DNA of 64,000 nucleotides from Gemmata massiliana (GTDB lineage Bacteria; Planctomycetota; Planctomycetia; Gemmatales; Gemmataceae): NCBI GenBank assembly GCA_000531095.1, contig HG799464.1, positions 495,472 to 559,471 of the forward strand, read 5' to 3'. Shown piece by piece: positions 26,750 to 36,529 of this stretch (position 1 is its first letter; each line of letters starts with the position of its first letter). The notes under the pieces were generated by a model. It saw only the letters and a program-made list of their open reading frames with translations, ran no database searches and was not told where the DNA came from. The position numbers and the translations under genes were made by a program.

Positions 26750-26866
26750 GGGACTCCGCCTCCGTTGAAACGAGGAGCGCGCGACGATCCGGGGTTCCGG
26801 GCGCGGTAACTTCTGAGAATAGTGCCCGGCCCCGGCGCGTCTAACAGTCCCAATATCCCCAAACGC

Positions 26867-28861
26867 TTAGCGGGGCGGATCGGCGTCCCAGTGTACGCGG
26901 AACTCGATCTTGCCCTCGTCCTTCTCGCGCGGGACCGCGAGGATGTACCCCACGCGGCGCCGCGCGTCCCACCGGAACACCCAGTTCCGCGACGGAACCT
27001 TCGTGCTCAACCGCGGGGTAAACCCGTCTTTGGCGTTGGGCAACGACACTTCGGCGAACGCGAGCGGCGCCAGCAGGCGCGACTCCTCGTCGGTCGTGAA
27101 CAGCCCCGCGAGCCGGCCGCCCGGCCACATCTCGGCCTTGTACGGCGCCACCTCCGTTGGCGGGTAGCGCTTTTCCGGCAGCGTGAGCGTGACGCGGTCC
27201 TTCACCACCTCGCACGCGAGTGCCGGCATCGCGTCCGCCGGCGCAACGGGCTTCGGCGTCTTCATCGCCGGGTCGCCCCAAATCGTGAACGTCCAGGCCG
27301 CGCGCTTGTTCGCGCCGCTCATCTTGGCCCCGTCCCCCAGGCGCTTCGCCTTCAGGTCCATGTAACACAGCAGGAAGTTCTTCGAGTGCCGCATCGAGGC
27401 GCCCGCGTTGCGCCCGTCGTAGGCGAGCGAATCGAAGAACGCGAGCGTCAGCGCTCCGCCGGACCCGGAGTACGTGCGGTTCGGCGTACCGACCACGGCC
27501 GCGGCCCCGCGATCAAAGAGCAGCGCGGACTCGTCCGGGTTCAGTGCCAAGCAACTCTGCAAGAAAATGAGCGACGGGCGGAGCGGTTCGGTCCACTTCG
27601 GCATCTCGAACTGGTCGATCAGCGTGCGGTAGTGCCCCTCCCACAAGAACGCATCCTGTTCGGGGAGCGCTTCGCGCAACTCCTTCGCGGTCAGTTCGGT
27701 CTTACCGTATCGTCCCGTCACCTTCCAACCCGCGTTCTGGAGTTCGCGCCCGGTGTTGCGCGAGAATGTTTCCAAGAGCGGCAGCCCGTCGCCGGGGTTG
27801 CTCGCGATCAGAATCTTCGGCGGTCCCGATGCCTTCTCCAGTAACCGTGACCGCGCGAGCAGGAGTGGCACAATCGCCCGGTCCGCGTGGAACAGGCGCC
27901 CGGCCGAGAGCGTGATGAGGTCGTCCGTTTCCGGAATCCACTGCTCCACGTCGATCTGCTCGTCTTTCCCCGCCGCTGGGTTCGCGCGCTTCACGAGCGG
28001 GATCGCGTTCGTGTCCGCGACCACGATAAGCACGTCCGCGCGGGCCGTGTCCTTCTCTTTGAGAGCTGCGTTCACAACCGTGCCTGCATCTTTGCCTTCG
28101 GCCCCGGTCAGCAAGAGTGCCGCCCGCCGCTTCACTGCGACCCACGGGGCGAGCGCCGCATGTTTCTTCGCATCCGCCGAGTTCGCGAGCACCAGCGTGT
28201 CAATCTTCCCGGTACGCAGCAGCTCCTTGCGGTGCGCCGCAGCCGTGGCCACGGCGTCTGCGAGTTCGGTGACGCGCACGCCCTCCAGCTTCTTGCACGC
28301 ATCGCGGGCCGCACCAACCGCAGTGACCTCTTTCACCCCGCGGGCCGCAAGTAACTCTTTGAGTCCCTTTAATGGGTCGTCGCCTTCTCGCAGCACGAAG
28401 AGAGGAACGCGCGCTGCTCCTGCAAGACATGCCGCCTGGAGCAGATCGGGCACGGGGCTTCGTGGCGCGACAATCGCGCGTTCGGCCTTCGGGTACAGCG
28501 CCCACGCGAACGCGACCGGGTCGGCTACCGTCGGTTTGACCACCGAATCGGCCGCGCCCCACCGTTTAACGCTGCCATCCGGGAACGCGCCGACAGGCGT
28601 GACCGCGGTCGGTCGAAGTCGGTCGAAATATGGTTTGATGATGGATTCCGGGCGCACGGAATCGAGTAGGAAGTCGGCATCGGGCTGCGCTGCGGCGGTC
28701 ATCACCCCAAGGGCAACGAGATCCGGGTCCGGCACCGTTCCCACAAGAATGACGTCGCGCGAAGACTCGGCCGCGACAGCGCGACCGACCGCCACCGGTT
28801 GCGCGAGCGTGCCAAGAGCCGCGAACCCGATCACTAAGGCGCGGGCCGAAAGTCGGCGCAT
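26867..28861 (-). CDS. exported caspase/gingipain-fold (C25-like) protein
   Basis: 664 residues from the ATG at 28861, with GGAGGAG at ideal spacing; the longer open frame is rejected. N-terminal signal peptide (ALVIGFAALGTLAQPV). The middle has DAFLWEGHYRTL (His about 410) followed 27 residues later by SLIFLQSCLALN (Cys about 437) and AAAVVGTPNRTYSG, the His-strand-Cys layout of clan CD peptidases (gingipain, clostripain, CHAT). The N-terminal 380 residues hold repeated Rossmann-like blocks. A beta-rich C-terminal domain follows. It is the third gene of an operon with the ATP-grasp and transglutaminase-7TM genes (28 bp gap). Peptidase activity is inferred. Confidence 0.7.
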   Translation of the reverse strand: MRRLSARALVIGFAALGTLAQPVAVGRAVAAESSRDVILVGTVPDPDLVALGVMTAAAQPDADFLLDSVRPESIIKPYFDRLRPTAVTPVGAFPDGSVKRWGAADSVVKPTVADPVAFAWALYPKAERAIVAPRSPVPDLLQAACLAGAARVPLFVLREGDDPLKGLKELLAARGVKEVTAVGAARDACKKLEGVRVTELADAVATAAAHRKELLRTGKIDTLVLANSADAKKHAALAPWVAVKRRAALLLTGAEGKDAGTVVNAALKEKDTARADVLIVVADTNAIPLVKRANPAAGKDEQIDVEQWIPETDDLITLSAGRLFHADRAIVPLLLARSRLLEKASGPPKILIASNPGDGLPLLETFSRNTGRELQNAGWKVTGRYGKTELTAKELREALPEQDAFLWEGHYRTLIDQFEMPKWTEPLRPSLIFLQSCLALNPDESALLFDRGAAAVVGTPNRTYSGSGGALTLAFFDSLAYDGRNAGASMRHSKNFLLCYMDLKAKRLGDGAKMSGANKRAAWTFTIWGDPAMKTPKPVAPADAMPALACEVVKDRVTLTLPEKRYPPTEVAPYKAEMWPGGRLAGLFTTDEESRLLAPLAFAEVSLPNAKDGFTPRLSTKVPSRNWVFRWDARRRVGYILAVPREKDEGKIEFRVHWDADPPR

Positions 28862-28889
28862 CACAACTCCTCCGGTTGATCGCAGCGGG

Positions 28890-29789
28890 TCACTTCTGAC
28901 TGAGTTGCCGGTCCACGCGCTCGAGTTCAGGGACGATTCCACGCGCGTTGGAAATCTGAATCGCTAGCCCCGGCCGGGCGTTCGCTTCCAGTAGCAGTGG
29001 CCCCCGGGTGCGATCGAGCACAATGTCCACCCCGATGTAGCCCATCTCGACCGCGCGGCTTACACGGCGCGACATTTCCAGAATGTCGGACCAGTACGGC
29101 ACCTGGAACCCGATCACGCTCTCTTTGGTGTCGGGGTGGATCTCCGCCTTGCGGTCTTTGAGAACCGCGTGGTGCGTCACCCCGGTGGCGATGTCCACGC
29201 CGGCCCCGATCGCACCCTGGTGCAAGTTCGCCCGCCCGCCGGACGCCTTTGTGGGGAGCCGGAGCATCGCCATGACCGGTTCACCGCGGTAGACAATCAC
29301 CCGAATGTCCGCGGTGCCCTGGTAGCTGATCTTCTCCAGTACCGGGTCGGGAACGACGCGCTGTTGAATTAGCGCCTCGTCCTCGTTTCCGCCCAGAGAG
29401 AACAGTCCCGATACGACCCCAGACACGTGTTGGCGCAGGTCTTCCGCTTGGAGCACTGTTCCGTTGTGACGCACGTAATCCGGTCCCTTGCGCCCGGTAA
29501 TCACGAGCACGCCGCGCCCGCCGGCCCCGCGGTTCGGCTTCACAACGAATTCGGGGTGCTTGTCGAGAATGCGCGGTAAGTGGCGCAGCGCGGAGTGGCT
29601 CACGAGCACCGCGTACAAGTCGGGGGTGGGAATCCCGATCTTGCGGCAGAGTTCGTCCATCTTCCGCTTGCTGTCCACATACGGGAACCGCTTGCGGGGG
29701 TTGTAATCGAGAATCACGCCGGCGTTCCGCGCGTTCATCCCCAGCACCCCGGCCGCCCGCAACCCCTTCCACCGCGACCACCACGACAT
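28890..29789 (-). CDS. RimK-related ATP-grasp ligase (alpha-L-glutamate ligase-like)
   Basis: 299 residues from the ATG at 29789, GGAGA 7 nt upstream; the long upstream open frame overlaps the preceding gene. ATP-grasp features: FVVKPNRGAGGRGVLVITGR (Lys and Gly loop) near residue 80, EALIQQRVV, ADIRVIVYRGEPV, and the metal-binding GYIGVDIVLD...LLLEANARPGLAIQ end. This is the pattern of the RimK-related family that is usually encoded beside an inactive transglutaminase-7TM protein, exactly as here. The family forms amide bonds between a carboxyl group and an amine, with acyl-phosphate chemistry. The substrate is unknown. Confidence 0.85.
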   Translation of the reverse strand: MSWWSRWKGLRAAGVLGMNARNAGVILDYNPRKRFPYVDSKRKMDELCRKIGIPTPDLYAVLVSHSALRHLPRILDKHPEFVVKPNRGAGGRGVLVITGRKGPDYVRHNGTVLQAEDLRQHVSGVVSGLFSLGGNEDEALIQQRVVPDPVLEKISYQGTADIRVIVYRGEPVMAMLRLPTKASGGRANLHQGAIGAGVDIATGVTHHAVLKDRKAEIHPDTKESVIGFQVPYWSDILEMSRRVSRAVEMGYIGVDIVLDRTRGPLLLEANARPGLAIQISNARGIVPELERVDRQLSQK

Positions 29790-29821
29790 GAGAAGTCTCC
29801 TGTGATTGCGTGGATTGCGGA

Positions 29822-31543
29822 TCAGCCTTTCGGGTCCGGCTTCTTGTCGTCCGCGACCGGTTGCGGTTCGGATTGCAACAGTTTGGCGCCGTCCGTCTGT
29901 TTCGCCGTGCCGCTCTCGACCTTCGCCGGTTCGATCACGTCCTGGAACCGGTACAACTCGGTCAGCCGGTACCCGGTGTAACGGCCGAGCAGGAGCAGCG
30001 CGGCGGTCACCAGCCCGAGCATTTCCGGGAAGCGGAACACGGTCCGCCCGACCGCGTCCGGGCTGAGCACGAGCGCGACCACCGCGGCCACGCCGAGCGT
30101 GCCGATGAGCGTTTTGAACGACGACCACGACCCGTCTTCGGCCTCAACTGTCCACACCCGTTCCACCATGTGCGTGAGGATGACGAGCGGGAACAGCGAC
30201 AGGTACCCGCTCACCTGCACGCCGTACCTCGCGCTGACTCCGAGCACCACTAATAGAAACGCCACGATCATCGTGAGCAGTACCGCGGCACGCGGAATGA
30301 GGAGCAAGTGGAACTGGTCGAGGATCTTGCGAAACACCCAACCGATGAGAACCGTGGCGGCGAAGATCCCTAGCCCCCATGCGAGGCTCCGCAAGTCGCG
30401 GAAGATGAGCCCCAGCAGCGCGGGACTGAACACACCGAACGTGTGGTACCCGATCACGACCCGGATGAAGCTCACCACCACCGTGGCGACCGGCAGAAGG
30501 ACAATGAACCGCGCGAGGTGCTGCTCTGCCGGCGGGAGCGAGGCGAGCGAAACGGCACGCCAGAACGCTTGTATCCGCGTTTCGTCAGCCGGGTGGTCTG
30601 CCAACGCGCGGGCGAAAAGGCTCACGCGCGGCGAACCGGGTCCGCTCACGATCGGCCCGTCGCCGATCCGCACGACGAGATAATTGGTCGGCCACCGGCG
30701 GTTGCCGAAGTGGTTGAAGGTCGGGTCGGCCGGTACCCAGTGCGGTTCCGGGCGCTCTTTCCCAGGCACCCACGCCTCCACCCACCGGTGCAACTTCGGT
30801 GGAGCGTTAGGGGTGAGTATCATCCCGGCAACAACGCGAGCGTGAATTCCCTTCGCCCGGCACAGCGCGGCCAGCAACCGGCTCTTGCCGATGTCGTCGC
30901 CACCAACACTGCGTAAGCAATCTAACGCCGTTTGCCCGGCTCCGTCTTGATACGCGAGTGCATTAACATAATCGTGAAACGCACGAAACTGGTCGAGCTT
31001 CTCCCCCACGCCCAGATCCTTGGCCAATTCTTGGATCTCGCCTCGGTCACTCTGAATTCGAGAGGTGCTCCTGCGGGTGCGGTCCGAATCTTTTGGTTCG
31101 GCGTCGAGTTGCTTCGCCCGTCCACCCATCGCCAGAGACGGATTGTGGGCACCGAGGACGACATGAAACGAGTACGTGAGCCGGTAGCCCTTGTCGGTAC
31201 TGACCTCGGGGCGGGCTTTCCAAATCGCTTTTTCGCGCGGCCCCTTCGCCCCGGCTCGCCCCTCCGGGCGGGTCAGTTCGTTACTCTTCCACGACTCATC
31301 AGAAACGTGCTGTCGGCGGAAATCGGGCGGAACGAACAATGTGACGCGCGGATTTGTCTTCGCTTTTGGGTCTTTCGCGTTCTTGGCCGGGAACTCGCCT
31401 CGAACCGTCACGCTGATTTCCCAAGCCGATGTTCCCGGCGGCCCGGCGTCCACCCCGCCGGTCGCCCGACGGGTAAAAAATACGGTCGCCGATGCGAGAA
31501 TAAGAGCAAGGGCAGCAAACGCGGTAAGTCGGGTCCGTAACAT
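29822..31543 (-). CDS. inactive transglutaminase domain fused to seven-helix membrane domain
   Basis: 573 residues from the ATG at 31543 preceded by GGAGGAT. An N-terminal anchor, an extracytoplasmic region of about 150 residues (WEISVTVRGEFPA), then a transglutaminase-like core where the usual catalytic Cys position reads GGDDIGKSRLLAALCRAKG, so Cys is absent, while the His/Asp segments LHRWVEAWVPG and HWVPADPT remain. About seven helices follow (FIVLLPVATVVVSFIRVVIG, then LLIPRAAVLLTMIVAFLLVV). This matches the UUP1/7TM partner of the RimK-related ligase, the next gene 32 bp on. It probably binds a peptide or glycan substrate outside and passes it, or a signal, to the ligase. Confidence 0.85.
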   Translation of the reverse strand: MLRTRLTAFAALALILASATVFFTRRATGGVDAGPPGTSAWEISVTVRGEFPAKNAKDPKAKTNPRVTLFVPPDFRRQHVSDESWKSNELTRPEGRAGAKGPREKAIWKARPEVSTDKGYRLTYSFHVVLGAHNPSLAMGGRAKQLDAEPKDSDRTRRSTSRIQSDRGEIQELAKDLGVGEKLDQFRAFHDYVNALAYQDGAGQTALDCLRSVGGDDIGKSRLLAALCRAKGIHARVVAGMILTPNAPPKLHRWVEAWVPGKERPEPHWVPADPTFNHFGNRRWPTNYLVVRIGDGPIVSGPGSPRVSLFARALADHPADETRIQAFWRAVSLASLPPAEQHLARFIVLLPVATVVVSFIRVVIGYHTFGVFSPALLGLIFRDLRSLAWGLGIFAATVLIGWVFRKILDQFHLLLIPRAAVLLTMIVAFLLVVLGVSARYGVQVSGYLSLFPLVILTHMVERVWTVEAEDGSWSSFKTLIGTLGVAAVVALVLSPDAVGRTVFRFPEMLGLVTAALLLLGRYTGYRLTELYRFQDVIEPAKVESGTAKQTDGAKLLQSEPQPVADDKKPDPKG

Positions 31544-31693
31544 TGATCCTCCGTCCTGGGAGTAATTCACCCGACCCGCAGCGAACAAAACGGCAATTTT
31601 AATGCCGTCACTATCGAATCCTTCTTTCTCATGATATGATCTAATTACCCGCCCCAACACCCTGCCCGCTAAACCTCACCACTTCTTCTAATC

Positions 31694-32998
31694 ATGCGCA
31701 TTACGCTGATCGCGATCGCGCTATCGTTTGTTTCTGCGCCCGCGCTGGCCGCCGATCTTTCAATTCCGAACTGGGCCAAGAACCGCGATGAGCGGATGCC
31801 GGCCACGCGCGCCGCGCACCTGGCTACGCTGGGAGCACCCGACTGGGTCGACGCCGGGTACCGCGGTCAGAACGTGAAGATCCTGGTTCTCGACACCGGG
31901 TTCCGCGGGTACCGCGAACAACTCGGCAAATCGCTCCCGGCGAAAGTCACGGTCCACTCCGGGCGCAAGGACCGGAACCTGGAATTCAAAGACAGCCAGC
32001 ACGGGATTCTCGTCGCGGAGGTGGTCCATGCGATCGCCCCCGACGCAGAAATCCTTCTGGCCAACTGGAACACCGAGGAACCGGAGACGTTCCTCGACTC
32101 GGTGAAATGGGCACGCGAACAGGGCGCGCGGGTCATCACATGTTCGGTGGTGATGCCGAGTTGGAGCGACGGCGAGGGGAACGGGCCGATCCACAAGCGG
32201 CTGAGCGAACTGCTCGGTGACGGCACCAAGCCGGGCGACCCGCTGTTTTTCTCGTGCGCGGGGAACACCGCCCGTCGGCACTGGTCCGGGACGTTTGCAC
32301 CGAACGCGGACGGGTTCCACGAATGGACCGCGGGGGTAACACTGAACGCGATCTCGCCGTGGTACGACGACCGCGTCGCGCTCGACCTGTGCTGGTCGGA
32401 CCCGAGCGCCCGGTACCGCCTGGAAGTCATTGACACCGAAACGGGCAAACCGGCCGCGGGCGTGACCTACCGCGAACAGGCCGATCCGCCCGCGTCGGTG
32501 GCGCGGTTCATCCCACAATCCGGGAAGTCGTTCGCGGTCCGCGTTCACCAGGAGAAGGGGAAACCCGGTAAGTTCCACCTGAACTCACTCGCTTCGTACC
32601 TCAGCGAAACGCGGCTCGCCGGGAGCATCCCGTTCCCGGGCGACGGGCCGGAAGTAATTACCGTAGGGGCCGTGAGCCTCGACCTGAAACGGGCGTCCTT
32701 CAGTGCGTGCGGCCCGAACTCGCCGCGCCCGAAGCCGGACGTGGTGGCGCCGATCCCGTTTGGCAGCTACACGCGGTCCCAGCCGTTCAGCGGCACCTCG
32801 TGCGCGACCCCGCAGGGTGCGGCGTCCGCGGTGCTGTGCCTGTCGCGTAACCCGGAATGGACCGCGTCGAACGTGCGCGGGTACCTGACGAACTGGGCAC
32901 GCGACCTCGGCCCGACCGGTCACGACTGCGAAACGGGCTACGGGCTGGTACACTTACCCGCGCTGGCCCCCGCTCCGCACCCGCGTCCGGTTCGTTGA
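31694..32998 (+). CDS. secreted subtilisin-family (S8) serine peptidase
   Basis: 434 residues with a signal peptide (MRITLIAIALSFVSAPALAA). The catalytic triad is visible: Asp in ILVLDTGFRG near residue 65, His in DSQHGILVAEVV near 105, Ser in FSGTSCATPQGAAS near 365; the oxyanion Asn lies in SCAGN. Between His and Ser there is an inserted beta domain of about 100 residues (RYRLEVIDTETGKPAAGVTY), a pre-peptidase-like arrangement. No sorting signal at the C-terminus. It is divergent from the transglutaminase-7TM/ATP-grasp/C25-like operon across a 150-bp gap and ends at a strong terminator. Confidence 0.9.
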   Translation: MRITLIAIALSFVSAPALAADLSIPNWAKNRDERMPATRAAHLATLGAPDWVDAGYRGQNVKILVLDTGFRGYREQLGKSLPAKVTVHSGRKDRNLEFKDSQHGILVAEVVHAIAPDAEILLANWNTEEPETFLDSVKWAREQGARVITCSVVMPSWSDGEGNGPIHKRLSELLGDGTKPGDPLFFSCAGNTARRHWSGTFAPNADGFHEWTAGVTLNAISPWYDDRVALDLCWSDPSARYRLEVIDTETGKPAAGVTYREQADPPASVARFIPQSGKSFAVRVHQEKGKPGKFHLNSLASYLSETRLAGSIPFPGDGPEVITVGAVSLDLKRASFSACGPNSPRPKPDVVAPIPFGSYTRSQPFSGTSCATPQGAASAVLCLSRNPEWTASNVRGYLTNWARDLGPTGHDCETGYGLVHLPALAPAPHPRPVR

Positions 32999-33006
32999 AA
33001 TAAAGC

Positions 33007-33069
33007 CACGTTAAAAACCGAGCCCCCGGCACAGATACCTTCTGTGCCGGGGGCTCGGTTTTTAACGTG
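33007..33069. terminator. perfect 29-bp-stem bidirectional terminator
   Basis: The arm 33007-33035 (CACGTTAAAAACCGAGCC...) pairs without mismatch with 33041-33069 around the loop TACCT. A5 on one side and T5 on the other lie within the foot of the stem, so it works as an intrinsic terminator in both directions. It separates the S8 peptidase gene from the convergent DUF1559 gene. Confidence 0.92.
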
Positions 33070-33177
33070 ATTCTGGCCTTAGAAAGTTCCCCGAACGCCC
33101 ACGGCTCAACCCAACCGGACGCCAGCGGGCGTCACGTCTGGAGCGCACCCGCTGGCCCTCAACTTCGTAAGCGTTCC

Positions 33178-34167
33178 TCAATCGAGGTTCGTTCCCCCAC
33201 CGTAATCCCAGTCGTAAACGGCCCCGTACCACGCATACTGGCCGACCGACTGCCGGACCGTGCGCACGCTCCCGTCGCTCATTACGACCTGGAGGCCGCC
33301 GAGACTGAAGCTCTGGGCCAGATCGTACCGGCAATCGGCCGCGGTGGGCCGGCTCTGGAACGGGCCGATCGGGGGCTTCGTCCAGTACTGGTCGGTCGAG
33401 TAGTCGTAGGTGTAGGCGCTGATCCAAAGGGTAATCATGTAGTACGGGTCGGGCGAGTACGGCTCGCCCTTCTGGTAGTAGTACCCGAAGTTCCACGCCT
33501 GCTGGCGGATGTAGTTGTACGTCGTGCCCGGGGACCAGTAGTACGAGATCTTGGTCTGGCAACTCGAGTACCCCTCGGCGAACATCACCACGTTCGAGGT
33601 TCCGTTGTTGAACTTCGCCAGGGTCTTCGAGGAGTACAGGGCCGAACCGTTCGGGAGGTAGCTAACGGGGCTGTTGTTCTTGGGGTCCGTATCGATGGTC
33701 GGATCATTCGGGGCGATGTACGTCTTCACCTTACCCCCGGGCGCCTTCCAAGACAAATTGGCCGTGAACGCCCCCTGCGTGTATTTCCCCTGCTGGTACA
33801 CGTTCCCACTCAGGGTCGTGGCCCCAGACTTGAAGTGCGCGTCCTGCTCGACATAAGGCAAAAGGCCGTAAAACACGTTCCCCACGTACCCGATCCCGTA
33901 GGGGTAGTAGTACGTCTGGGATGCGTCCTTACCGATGTAGACGTAGTCCCCGTAGGCGTCGGGCATCTTCTTGGTAGCGCTCTCGTAGTTGTGTGCCGCC
34001 AGAGCCAGTTGTTTGAGGTTGTTCTGCCCCTGCGTGCGGGCCGCGGCCTCGCGCACCTTCTGGACCGCGGGCAACAACAGCCCGATCAGGATCGCAATGA
34101 TCGCGATCACCACGAGCAGCTCGATCAGCGTGAAACCGGCACGGGTACGAATCAATATCCGACTCAT
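33178..34167 (-). CDS. DUF1559 pseudopilin-like protein
   Basis: 329 residues; GGGAGA precedes the ATG at 34167. Pilin-like N-terminus ([39 protein letters not shown]) and a Tyr-rich body. The C-terminal block ends [20 protein letters not shown], the DUF1559 signature. It is followed only by the bidirectional terminator, so it ends its transcription unit. The lipoprotein gene and a second DUF1559 gene lie just upstream on the same strand; the three probably form one unit. Confidence 0.92.
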   Translation of the reverse strand: MSRILIRTRAGFTLIELLVVIAIIAILIGLLLPAVQKVREAAARTQGQNNLKQLALAAHNYESATKKMPDAYGDYVYIGKDASQTYYYPYGIGYVGNVFYGLLPYVEQDAHFKSGATTLSGNVYQQGKYTQGAFTANLSWKAPGGKVKTYIAPNDPTIDTDPKNNSPVSYLPNGSALYSSKTLAKFNNGTSNVVMFAEGYSSCQTKISYYWSPGTTYNYIRQQAWNFGYYYQKGEPYSPDPYYMITLWISAYTYDYSTDQYWTKPPIGPFQSRPTAADCRYDLAQSFSLGGLQVVMSDGSVRTVRQSVGQYAWYGAVYDWDYGGGTNLD

Positions 34168-34219
34168 GAACGTCTCCCGAATGGGACCGCACGTGCGGCC
34201 GTGATAAACAAAAACGCGC

Positions 34220-34897
34220 TCAGTTCGTGAGAACCAAATCGAGGGTCGTGTTCCCAGCTACGGTCAGCTTGAGGGGATTGGCCGGCCCGCCCTGGCCGTA
34301 TTTGATGTGAGCGCCACGGTAACGAGCCTGCTCGCGGGCCGGGATAGTGAACCGCAACTGTTCCAGAAACGGCCCCGGCAAACGCGGGGCCACCATGCCC
34401 CGTCGGGGTAGACCGCCCTCCCCCGCTCCTTTTTGAGCGAACGGAAGCACCACGCGCCCGTTGGGGTCCAACAGCACGAAGACCGAGGCCGGCCCGTCCG
34501 GGGCGCCGGCCACCGCGTAGCTCCCGGTTCCGTCGATGACACCGGGCGACAGGAGCAGTCCGTTCGACGTAAACAACAGCACCCGGCCCGCAACGAGGGG
34601 GTCGCCGTTCAGCGTCGCTCTGCCCGAAACGGTCGATTCCCCGCCCCGGGCAATAGCAAAGCCCGGTCCGTCGGACACGATCCGGGGACCGTTCCCGGCA
34701 CTAGGCAACCCAGCGAGTGGGGCCACTTGTCCGGAAACGGCGGTCGGCCTTTCCCGGTTCGTTTGGGCGCCGAAGGGTAACGAATCATCGTCGGTTGGTG
34801 CCGATTGGACCTCGGACGCCGGGTCCGTACCGCACCCCCCGAGGAGCGCGGCGCCGAGAACCAGCGCCACGAGCCCCGAGGCGAGACACGTCCGCAT
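34220..34897 (-). CDS. Gly/Ala-rich lipoprotein
   Basis: 225 residues from the ATG at 34897 with GGGAGA upstream. Signal peptide with lipobox LGAALLGGC (Cys about 22), then a low-complexity linker and a transthyretin/carboxypeptidase-regulatory-like domain ([20 protein letters not shown], with [13 protein letters not shown] further on). Encoded 17 bp after a DUF1559 gene and 52 bp before another. Function unknown; likely cell-surface partner of the pseudopilin-like proteins. Confidence 0.75.
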   Translation of the reverse strand: MRTCLASGLVALVLGAALLGGCGTDPASEVQSAPTDDDSLPFGAQTNRERPTAVSGQVAPLAGLPSAGNGPRIVSDGPGFAIARGGESTVSGRATLNGDPLVAGRVLLFTSNGLLLSPGVIDGTGSYAVAGAPDGPASVFVLLDPNGRVVLPFAQKGAGEGGLPRRGMVAPRLPGPFLEQLRFTIPAREQARYRGAHIKYGQGGPANPLKLTVAGNTTLDLVLTN

Positions 34898-34914
34898 GGC
34901 AGTGTCTCCCGGAT

Positions 34915-35943
34915 TCACAGGTCATTGGAAATGTCGCCGGCGGCGGGAGTGAGGGCCGCTTCCCAACTCGCGGTGCTGACCCCGGCCCGGACCCCGCGGA
35001 CGCTGCCGTCCATGAACCCGACCTGGATCGCTCCGGTGGAGTGAGATTGGGGGAGCGCGGAGTCACAGGAATAGGCTTGGGGCTTGTTCTCGAAGGTCTT
35101 TCCGGCCACCCGCGCGAACACCGGGGCACCGGCCGTGAACGTGTACGTGTAGTTGTACGTGTTGCCCCCGTCGGAGTACGAGTAGCTCGAGGTCTGGAGC
35201 CCGGCGTCCTCGGCGTTCATCGCCCAGTACCCGAGCCGGTACCCGTAGGAGTACGTGTACGTGTACACGTTACCGTTCCACGACCCGCTGCCCTCGCCCC
35301 ACGAGTAACAGTACCCGTACCCCTCGGCGATCCCGATGGTGTTGCTGCTCCCGTCGGTGATCCCCAAGATCGTGCGCTTCCCGTCGAACACGTCGCTATT
35401 GGCGATGTAGCTCAGGGCCGGGGACTGGTCGTAAGCAGTCAGGTCGTTGGGTGCGATCAGCACCTTCACCGATGGGGCGCTCCAGTCGTAGCTGCCCCCG
35501 CCGGATGCGTTCCGGTTGGCGTAGGTCGCGGAAGCGAAGTTGGTAGTAGTCTGAGTGTTGTAGTTGTACTGGCTGAACGCGCCGGTGTTGGCGGTGAAGA
35601 TGTTGCCCTGTTCGAGGTACGGGAACAGGTGGAAGAACGCGGGTCCGTTCACACCCCCGGGAGTCCCGTAGGGGTTGGTACCGCCACCGGGCGAGCCCGT
35701 GGGTTTGGCGGGGGTCCACCCGCACGCGGGCGGAAACTTGTTGTTCGCGTCGTGGTAGCTCTGGGCCGCCAGACCGATTTGCTTCAGGTTGTTCTGCCCC
35801 TGGGCCCGCGCCGCTGCGTCGCGCACCTTCTGCACGGCCGGGAGCAAAAGTCCGATCAGGACCGCGATGATCGCGATCACCACCAACAACTCAATGAGCG
35901 TGAAACCGGCCCGAACCGCTGGGACGTGCCGCACCCGTGACAT
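34915..35943 (-). CDS. DUF1559 pseudopilin-like protein
   Basis: 342 residues from the ATG at 35943, GGAGGA upstream; a longer frame to 36003 is less likely. N-terminal [19 protein letters not shown] with the [20 protein letters not shown] block; C-terminal [20 protein letters not shown]. Very Tyr/Asn/Gly-rich middle ([16 protein letters not shown]), as expected for a surface-exposed fibre subunit. First gene of the DUF1559-lipoprotein-DUF1559 run. The upstream region is the AT-rich island at 36180-36480. Confidence 0.92.
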   Translation of the reverse strand: MSRVRHVPAVRAGFTLIELLVVIAIIAVLIGLLLPAVQKVRDAAARAQGQNNLKQIGLAAQSYHDANNKFPPACGWTPAKPTGSPGGGTNPYGTPGGVNGPAFFHLFPYLEQGNIFTANTGAFSQYNYNTQTTTNFASATYANRNASGGGSYDWSAPSVKVLIAPNDLTAYDQSPALSYIANSDVFDGKRTILGITDGSSNTIGIAEGYGYCYSWGEGSGSWNGNVYTYTYSYGYRLGYWAMNAEDAGLQTSSYSYSDGGNTYNYTYTFTAGAPVFARVAGKTFENKPQAYSCDSALPQSHSTGAIQVGFMDGSVRGVRAGVSTASWEAALTPAAGDISNDL

Positions 35944-36529
35944 CGGGTGTCCTCCGGACGAGCGCGCGGGAGGGCCGTTAGGCCTTCGGCCGCGGATCGT
36001 CACTTACGTGAAGGGATAAACAACCAGGAGCGAGCAGCGGGAGAGGTGACGGACGGGTGAGAATCTTGCGAGTCCCGTCCCGGTGAGCGCGAACCGTTCT
36101 TCTCTTCCCCGGTCCGGCGTTCCAGCGCCGGACCGGGTCATTTCATGGCAGAACTCGCCGTTCCGGCGGCGAGGCGGCCCGGATCGCACTCAATTTTTAA
36201 CAATTTCCCCTCAGACCCTCGTTCTGTCAAGCGAATAAATACTTTTTCTTCACATGTCACACTTGGCGACAATCCATCATTTTTCCAGCATTTCCGCAGC
36301 CGCAATAAGAAACGAAGCCCTACAAACTCGAAAACCGAGCGGAGATTTTGGAACCTCTTCTTCAAAATCGGCGCCCAAAATTATGAACTTCTGCACAAAA
36401 TTGTTAAAATCCATAGTGTGCGGAACTCTTGAATTGAAGACGACCTCTGCCAGAAATGAGCCATAAAAACGACGGCGGGGAGCCGTTTTCATGGCTCCCC
36501 GCCGCTCTGACATTCAATATCCGATCGGA
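35944..36529. other. gene-free region with AT-rich island
   Basis: From about 36190 to 36470 base composition falls well below that of all flanking genes, with many A and T runs. The ORFs crossing it are short, lack starts with binding sites and resemble nothing. It holds the promoter of the DUF1559 run on one side and the terminator of the amidohydrolase gene on the other. Confidence 0.6.
36473..36504 (-). terminator. intrinsic terminator of the amidohydrolase gene
   Basis: CGGCGGGGAGCC (36473-36484) and GGCTCCCCGCCG (36493-36504) pair perfectly around an 8-nt loop. Read on the minus strand the stem is followed by TCGTTTTTATGG, a proper T-run, 26 bp after the stop at 36530. Confidence 0.88.
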
